DNA from: Salticus scenicus
Lineage: Eukaryota > Arthropoda > Arachnida > Araneae > Salticidae
DNA: 64,000 nucleotides
Assembly: GCA_963930645.1 (NCBI GenBank)
Contig: OZ005650.1
Coordinates: 227,932,188 to 227,996,187, forward strand
Direction: 5' to 3'
The position numbers were made by a program, and so were the translations under genes. This document shows positions 59,985-64,000 of this stretch, piece after piece; position 1 is the first letter of the stretch, and every line of letters starts with the position of its first letter. Below the pieces are notes generated by a model. That model searched no databases. It was not told where the DNA came from and saw only the letters and a program-made list of their open reading frames with translations.

Positions 59985-61260
59985 TAACTCAAAAATGAAT
60001 AATCGAAGAATGTTGCAAATTTATACGTGTAACTGTTATAATGTCTAGCTGTACACTTGCAACTTTGGTTTTAATACGAGTTCCCGTTTCAGAGATATGA
60101 ACAATTTTACACGAATTTTCGTGAGTCTGTATGTATGTGTGTGTGTATATGTGTGTGTATCTCGCATAACTCAAAAACGGTTGGACGTAGAACGTTGCAA
60201 ATTGGTACATAGGTTTGTTATAACATCTAATTGTGTATTTTCTTTTTTGGACTTTATATCACTATCTGTTTTGGAGATATTTAGGAAATTTAGGTTCATA
60301 ATGACCAAAAATACAATGATTTTGGTCATATGTATCTCGTATAACTCAAAACGGTTGGACGTAACGCTGCAAATTTGTACATAGGTTTGTTATAACATCT
60401 AGTTGTATACCTCCCTTTTTGGACTTTATAAGATTTTCCATTTTGAAGACATTTAGGAAAATTAGGTTCATAATGGCCAAAATACAAAGGTTTTGGCCAT
60501 TATATATGACCTACCACCATAGAGATTTGAAAAAAAGCTAATGATAGATACTATTGTGAAAGTTGAAAACATTTTTGAGTGAAGACAGTTATGCTTAAAG
60601 TCATAAGTAGGTTCTTGTCAATGAATGCATTTTATTTAATGAATATTCATCCCGTAGATAGAGCCTGTAATGTATCTCGAATAACTCAAAAACGGTTGAA
60701 CGTAGAACGTTGCAAATTGGTATATAGTTTTGTTACAACATCTAGTTGTGCACCTTCTTTTTTGGACTTTATATAATTTTTCGTTTTGGAAATATTCAAG
60801 AAAATTAGGTTCATAATTACCAAAAATACAAAGGTTTGGCCATTAAATATGACCTACCTTCATAGAGATTTCGAAAGAAGCTAATGATAGAGCTAGTAAT
60901 GACATTGTTATGAAAGTTGAAGACATTTTTGCGCGTAGAAAGTAATTTGTAAAGACGTAAGCAGGTTCTTGTCGACGAATGCAATTTATTTAATGCATAT
61001 TCAGCCCGTAGATAGAGCCCTTAATTTCATTATTGTGAAAGTTGTCGACATTTTAGCACGTCGAAATTGATTCTTTAAGACAGAAATAGGTTCTAGTCGA
61101 CGAATGCATTTCATTTAATGAATATTCAGCCCGTAGATAGCTGTAATAGATATATCGATAAAAAACGTTGTCGACATTTTAGTGTGTAGAAAGTAAATTT
61201 TCAAGAAATAAGCAAGTTCTAATCGAAAAATGCGCTTCTTTTTAATTAATATTCAGTAAA
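59985..61260 (+). repeat. Tandem repeat array, ~340-bp higher unit
   Basis: Unit words recur: aactcaaaaacggttggacg (60168, 60340, 60682), gttataacatctagttg, aggttcataatgaccaaaaa, atgacctacc..catagagatt (60505 and 60849), and cagcccgtagatag (near 60650, 61005, 61130). One sub-unit (caggttcttgtcgacgaatgca) repeats four times with ~115-340 bp spacing. It is non-coding despite ORFs at 60097 and 60579. An inverted copy lies at 13486-13720. Confidence 0.8.
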
Positions 61261-61686
61261 TAATTGAATAGATCTCTTTTTTTGTGCTGCAAAAATTAAT
61301 ATTCTCTAAGCAATTCAATGAAGTGGTCATTTTTACATAAATTTAGCTAAATCAGGAACAACCGGGTATTTCGAAGTCTGAATGGAATTTGATTTTATTG
61401 AAAGTATTGTCAGTGGTATATGGAATTTTCAAGGTAGTTCTGCGCGAGAAACAAATGCATCATTACAAAATTTTCAGAACTAGACTTCTATAAAGGTAAA
61501 ATTTCCAAATTTTGTAAATCCCTTACTACAATTTTTGCTACATATGAATGCCGAATTTTATGCTAAGTCAAAACCCACCTTCCTAGAAATGAAAAATCTT
61601 TTATCTGCTTCCAGTTTTACTGTAATACCGTATAGAAAGTAACACGTAAAGATATAGGCAACTTCTAGTCTACAATCATCAACAAT

Positions 61687-61719
<33 letters not shown>

Positions 61720-62225
61720 GTTTTGTGAGTCATTTATAGAACTTTCGAAGAATTTAGTTCTTCGCAATAAACCAATGAATTTTTTCTGAATATTCCAGAT
61801 CTCTCTTATTATTCAAGTTAGAGCTTCCAAACTTTGGCAACTCTAAACTACAAATTTTCGCCAAATTCGTTCGCGAAGTCACCAAATTCGATGCCTGGAC
61901 CAAAAATTTACGATGGCTACGAATTTGTAGTATGGCGAGATTCGCCATAAATTTTTGCGGCAAATGTTGTTTTAGAAAACCCTTTCTCAATTATAACTGA
62001 GTTAATTATTTTAGTAAAATTTATCTTTTTCTGATACTAATTTTTGCCAAAGAGAACAAAACTGGGCCGTCTACACTCGAATGATTTTCATTGTACTCTA
62101 AGCTGTGCGTTTGCCAGTGAGATATTCTGTAACAATTCGTTGGGTACTATTCCTGAAAAAACTAGTACATTTGTCTCAGCGACATCTGTTATCGTATTAT
62201 CGTGATTTTTTTTTGTTCGAATGGT

Positions 62226-62264
<39 letters not shown>

Positions 62265-62397
62265 CATGTTCGTGGACTGGAACCTGCTTGTTTATTTATG
62301 AATCAGTTACATCAAACAAAACTATCAATGTTTTCATAAAAATATGTATATTTCTATGGTTGTATAAGGAAATCATGTGGTGGCCACATCAGATTTT
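61261..62397. other. Non-coding DNA
   Basis: T-runs at 61688-61715 and 62230-62261. At about 61850-61965 short inverted words (attcgttcgcgaa, ggcgagattcgcc) occur. A tggtggccaca word lies near 62372 just before the next repeat. No gene is seen. Confidence 0.5.
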
Positions 62398-62754
62398 TAC
62401 TTTCTCTTACCCATAAGGTAGAGAAAGTATTATTTTTGGGTCAAATTTTCGAACGCGAGATTTTGTTATATTTACACGTTTTGAGGTCCCCTGAATACGA
62501 AAATCATGTTTTTAGCAACTGGTCTGTGTGTATGTCTGTGTGTGTGTCTGTCTGTTATCAGCATATCTCAAAAACAAATTATGGCAGAAAGTTCAAGCTT
62601 GGTATTCTAAATGTGTATCATATAGGGATGCTACAATAAGCTTTTCGTTAAGATCAAGGAAATGGTTCGTGTACAGGGACAATCAAGAGAATTCTAATAC
62701 ATTACGTATATGGGGGAAATTGCAGGTAAGTAGAATTTAACGCCTATAGACTGA
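62398..62754 (+). repeat. Hairpin-headed dispersed repeat (copy 2), cut by LINE
   Basis: Head hairpin TACTTTCTC (62398-62406) pairs exactly with GAGAAAGTA (62420-62428), with inner TACC/GGTA. It matches 18828-19236 until ctatagactgaac, where the LINE 3' end begins, so the LINE inserted into this repeat. Confidence 0.75.
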
Positions 62755-62765
62755 ACAGGGGAGCA

Positions 62766-62827
62766 GCCCACGCTCACCGCTCGAAGAGCGGTGTTGAGCG
62801 CTTCCAGAACCGAGGTTCACGTGGGCT
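62766..62827 (-). other. Nested hairpin at the LINE 3' end
   Basis: AGCCCACG (62766-62773) pairs with CGTGGGCT (62820-62827), enclosing a perfect 8-bp stem CACCGCTC-GAA-GAGCGGTG (62776-62794). Placed at the extreme 3' end of the transcript, it may be the structure recognised by the element's reverse transcriptase. Confidence 0.75.
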
Positions 62828-62893
62828 GTCCCGAGAAGAACCCCTACAGACCTGCCTGACGTTTATTTAAAAAGCAAGAGGGTTTTACATAGG

Positions 62894-63054
62894 CATCGCC
62901 AGGCATGAAGCCTTACCGCGACAAGGGGCGATGGAAAACAACATAGAAAGAGTACATGGTCATCGCTTGGCTGAAAGCCACCTCGCGACATTGGGCGATG
63001 ATAATTTTAGATGGATTGTGCCAGGCCCTTTAGGCCTCTCGCGACAGACGGCAC
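62894..63054 (-). other. Three tandem covarying RNA-like folds in the LINE 3' UTR
   Basis: Each unit (plus-strand writing) has an outer stem, an inner hairpin and a conserved CGCGACA. Unit 1 (62894-62933): CATCGCC/GGCGATG, inner AGGC/GCCT, CGCGACA at 62917. Unit 2 (62961-63000): CATCGC/GCGATG, inner TGGCT/AGCCA, CGCGACA at 62984. Unit 3 (63018-63054): GTGCC/GGCAC, inner AGGCC/GGCCT, CGCGACA at 63040. Stem sequences change on both sides while pairing is kept; the unpaired word stays constant. Confidence 0.8.
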
Positions 63055-63390
63055 TAGATGAGTTTTCACAACTCTTGATGTGTACTAGAGAGTTCAAGTT
63101 TGACTAGAATAGTCCAGATGATACAATTGGATGACAACATGGGTGACAGTATTGCAGAACAACTGTGCAGAAAACTGATTTTGCAGGGTAATTTGGGTAA
63201 CAGAGGAGAGAATGAGAGAGTTAGGATTGTTGATAATTTAAACTATAGAGTTTATTTAGTTTTTAAGAGAGGTTTTAGTAAGAGGCTTCCTTGCAAACAG
63301 ATTTTTGTTTTGGTGAAGGGTATTTTGAAAAAGGGTGGGAGGATAAGTAGCTTCATTTGGGAAGAAGATTAGCTGCCAGTGGAATAGTTG

Positions 63391-64000
63391 TTAATCAGTC
63401 AAATTGGTTATGTCCATTAAGAGAGAGTAAATATTGTTTAGTTTTTTAATTAACAGTTTTCTGGTTAAGATATTTTCAAGCCAATTATTTGGTCTTGGAG
63501 AGGGATTTCTGAAATGGAACTGTTGAGTTAGGGGGCAAGAGAAATAATAATGTTCGGGAGTTCCCTCCTCACCGCAGGGACACAGGGGAGAGCGTCGGCG
63601 ATGAAACTTGAAGAGGTAAGATTGAAAGGGGCCATGGCCTGTTAAGAAAGCCGTTATGGGAGGAGTTAGAGTCCATGAATTTGTTGAAACCTGTGGGATT
63701 AGGGAGAAGGTATATCTACCCTTCTCGGAATTTCGCCACAGGTCTTGCCATTTTAAAATGAAGATTTGTTTCAGTTTTGATTTTACGTAGGAGGGAGGGG
63801 CAGGAGGAGATGGTTCTTTTACTGAGAATTCTGTGGCTTCTTTGGCCAGGGAATCAGCAAGTTCATTACCGACTACTCCCCTGTGGGCAGAAACGTGTGC
63901 CAGGGTACAGTTAAGGTTAGGTTTCATTAGAATTTCTTTTATTTCCAGGACTTGTGGGTGTCTGTTCCGAAGGCGAGCAATGGCGAGCAGGCTCGAAAGA
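63391..64000 (-). CDS. LINE ORF2 C-terminus: RNase H end and Cys/His knuckle (partial)
   Basis: The frame is open from the right edge to the stop at 63391-63393 (about 203 codons visible); the Met at 63927 is internal, since the upstream codons read on as ...RNRHPQVLEIKEILMKP. The segment VSAHRGVVGNELADSLAKEA carries the RNase H His, GNE and AD residues, so the last part of the RNase H active site is present. Farther on, LTGHGPF precedes a Cys/His knuckle CPCGEEGTPEHYYFSC, typical of the C-terminus of RNase H-bearing LINEs of the R1/I type. The reverse transcriptase and endonuclease should lie beyond the edge. No stops or shifts are seen, so this copy may be fairly young. Confidence 0.88.
   Translation of the reverse strand, partial: LSSLLAIARLRNRHPQVLEIKEILMKPNLNCTLAHVSAHRGVVGNELADSLAKEATEFSVKEPSPPAPPSYVKSKLKQIFILKWQDLWRNSEKGRYTFSLIPQVSTNSWTLTPPITAFLTGHGPFQSYLFKFHRRRSPLCPCGEEGTPEHYYFSCPLTQQFHFRNPSPRPNNWLENILTRKLLIKKLNNIYSLLMDITNLTD

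Larger units (their letters stand above)
62755..64000 (-). mobile_element. Non-LTR retrotransposon, 3' part (runs off right edge)
   Basis: Minus strand: end of ORF2 (63391 to the edge), then a ~635-bp 3' UTR ending near 62755 without poly(A) or simple repeat. The junction is fixed by alignment to the undisturbed repeat copy at 18828-19236. The 5' region and reverse transcriptase are outside the window. RNase H plus a C-terminal Cys/His knuckle places it near the R1/I group of LINEs. Confidence 0.85.

Overview
The window is repeat-dominated, strongly AT-rich nuclear DNA from a eukaryote, most likely an arthropod and probably an arachnid (inferred from TE families: TC...CTAG Helitrons, tRNA-derived SINEs, TTAA/CCCT MITEs, Tc1-like remnants, a Ty3/Gypsy-like gag and an RNase H-bearing LINE). 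I found no convincing intron-containing host gene. Almost every ORF over 60 codons is low-complexity or sits inside a repeat. Only two protein-coding regions look intact: the 939-codon ORF of an LTR element (4026-6845, minus) and the 3' end of a non-LTR retrotransposon ORF at the right edge (63391 to the edge, minus).

The main discovery candidate is the LTR element at 3334-7905. Its two 563-bp LTRs differ at one base, so the insertion is very young. Its single open ORF has, in order, a DEK/SAP-box-like module, an acidic linker, a Ty3/Gypsy-type Gag, two CCHC knuckles, a retropepsin-like protease, a duplicated acidic block, a coiled coil and an RRM-like domain resembling nucleolin. There is no reverse transcriptase, RNase H or integrase: only 129 bp separate the stop codon from the 3' LTR. 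It looks like a recently mobile, pol-less element that carries two host-type nuclear modules and depends on another element for replication.

Layout: 1-1408, 3' part of a Helitron with internal hairpin repeats; 3334-7905, the LTR element; 7932-8988, a small Helitron; 9775-13720, a repeat complex enclosing a satellite with ten AGGTGGCGC (CTCF-core-like) sites every ~145 bp; 14968-15095, a broken THAP-like exon; 15240-17700, diverged repeats; 20336-21965, 22022-22860 and 25621-26645, three large inverted repeats; 27430-28430, two opposed Tc1-like relics; 33207-33719, an inverted-repeat element; 34751-38949, two Helitrons joined head to tail; TTAA-flanked MITEs at 39101 and 44264; 46170-46680, a self-complementary minisatellite; 47944-48589, a MITE with a perfect 8-bp duplication; 47.8-50.7 kb, a recurrent 15-bp motif around a coding relic; 53446-55768, a TA-flanked foldback element containing a tRNA-derived SINE with a perfect 10-bp duplication; 56710-56990, a near-perfect palindrome; 59985-61260, tandem repeats; and 62755-64000, the LINE, whose 3' UTR holds three tandem RNA-like folds with compensatory stem changes.

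The parts do not form a pathway. They are independent insertions, several nested (SINE in foldback element; LINE in hairpin-headed repeat; Helitron in Helitron). All matches to families were made by eye; no database search was run.
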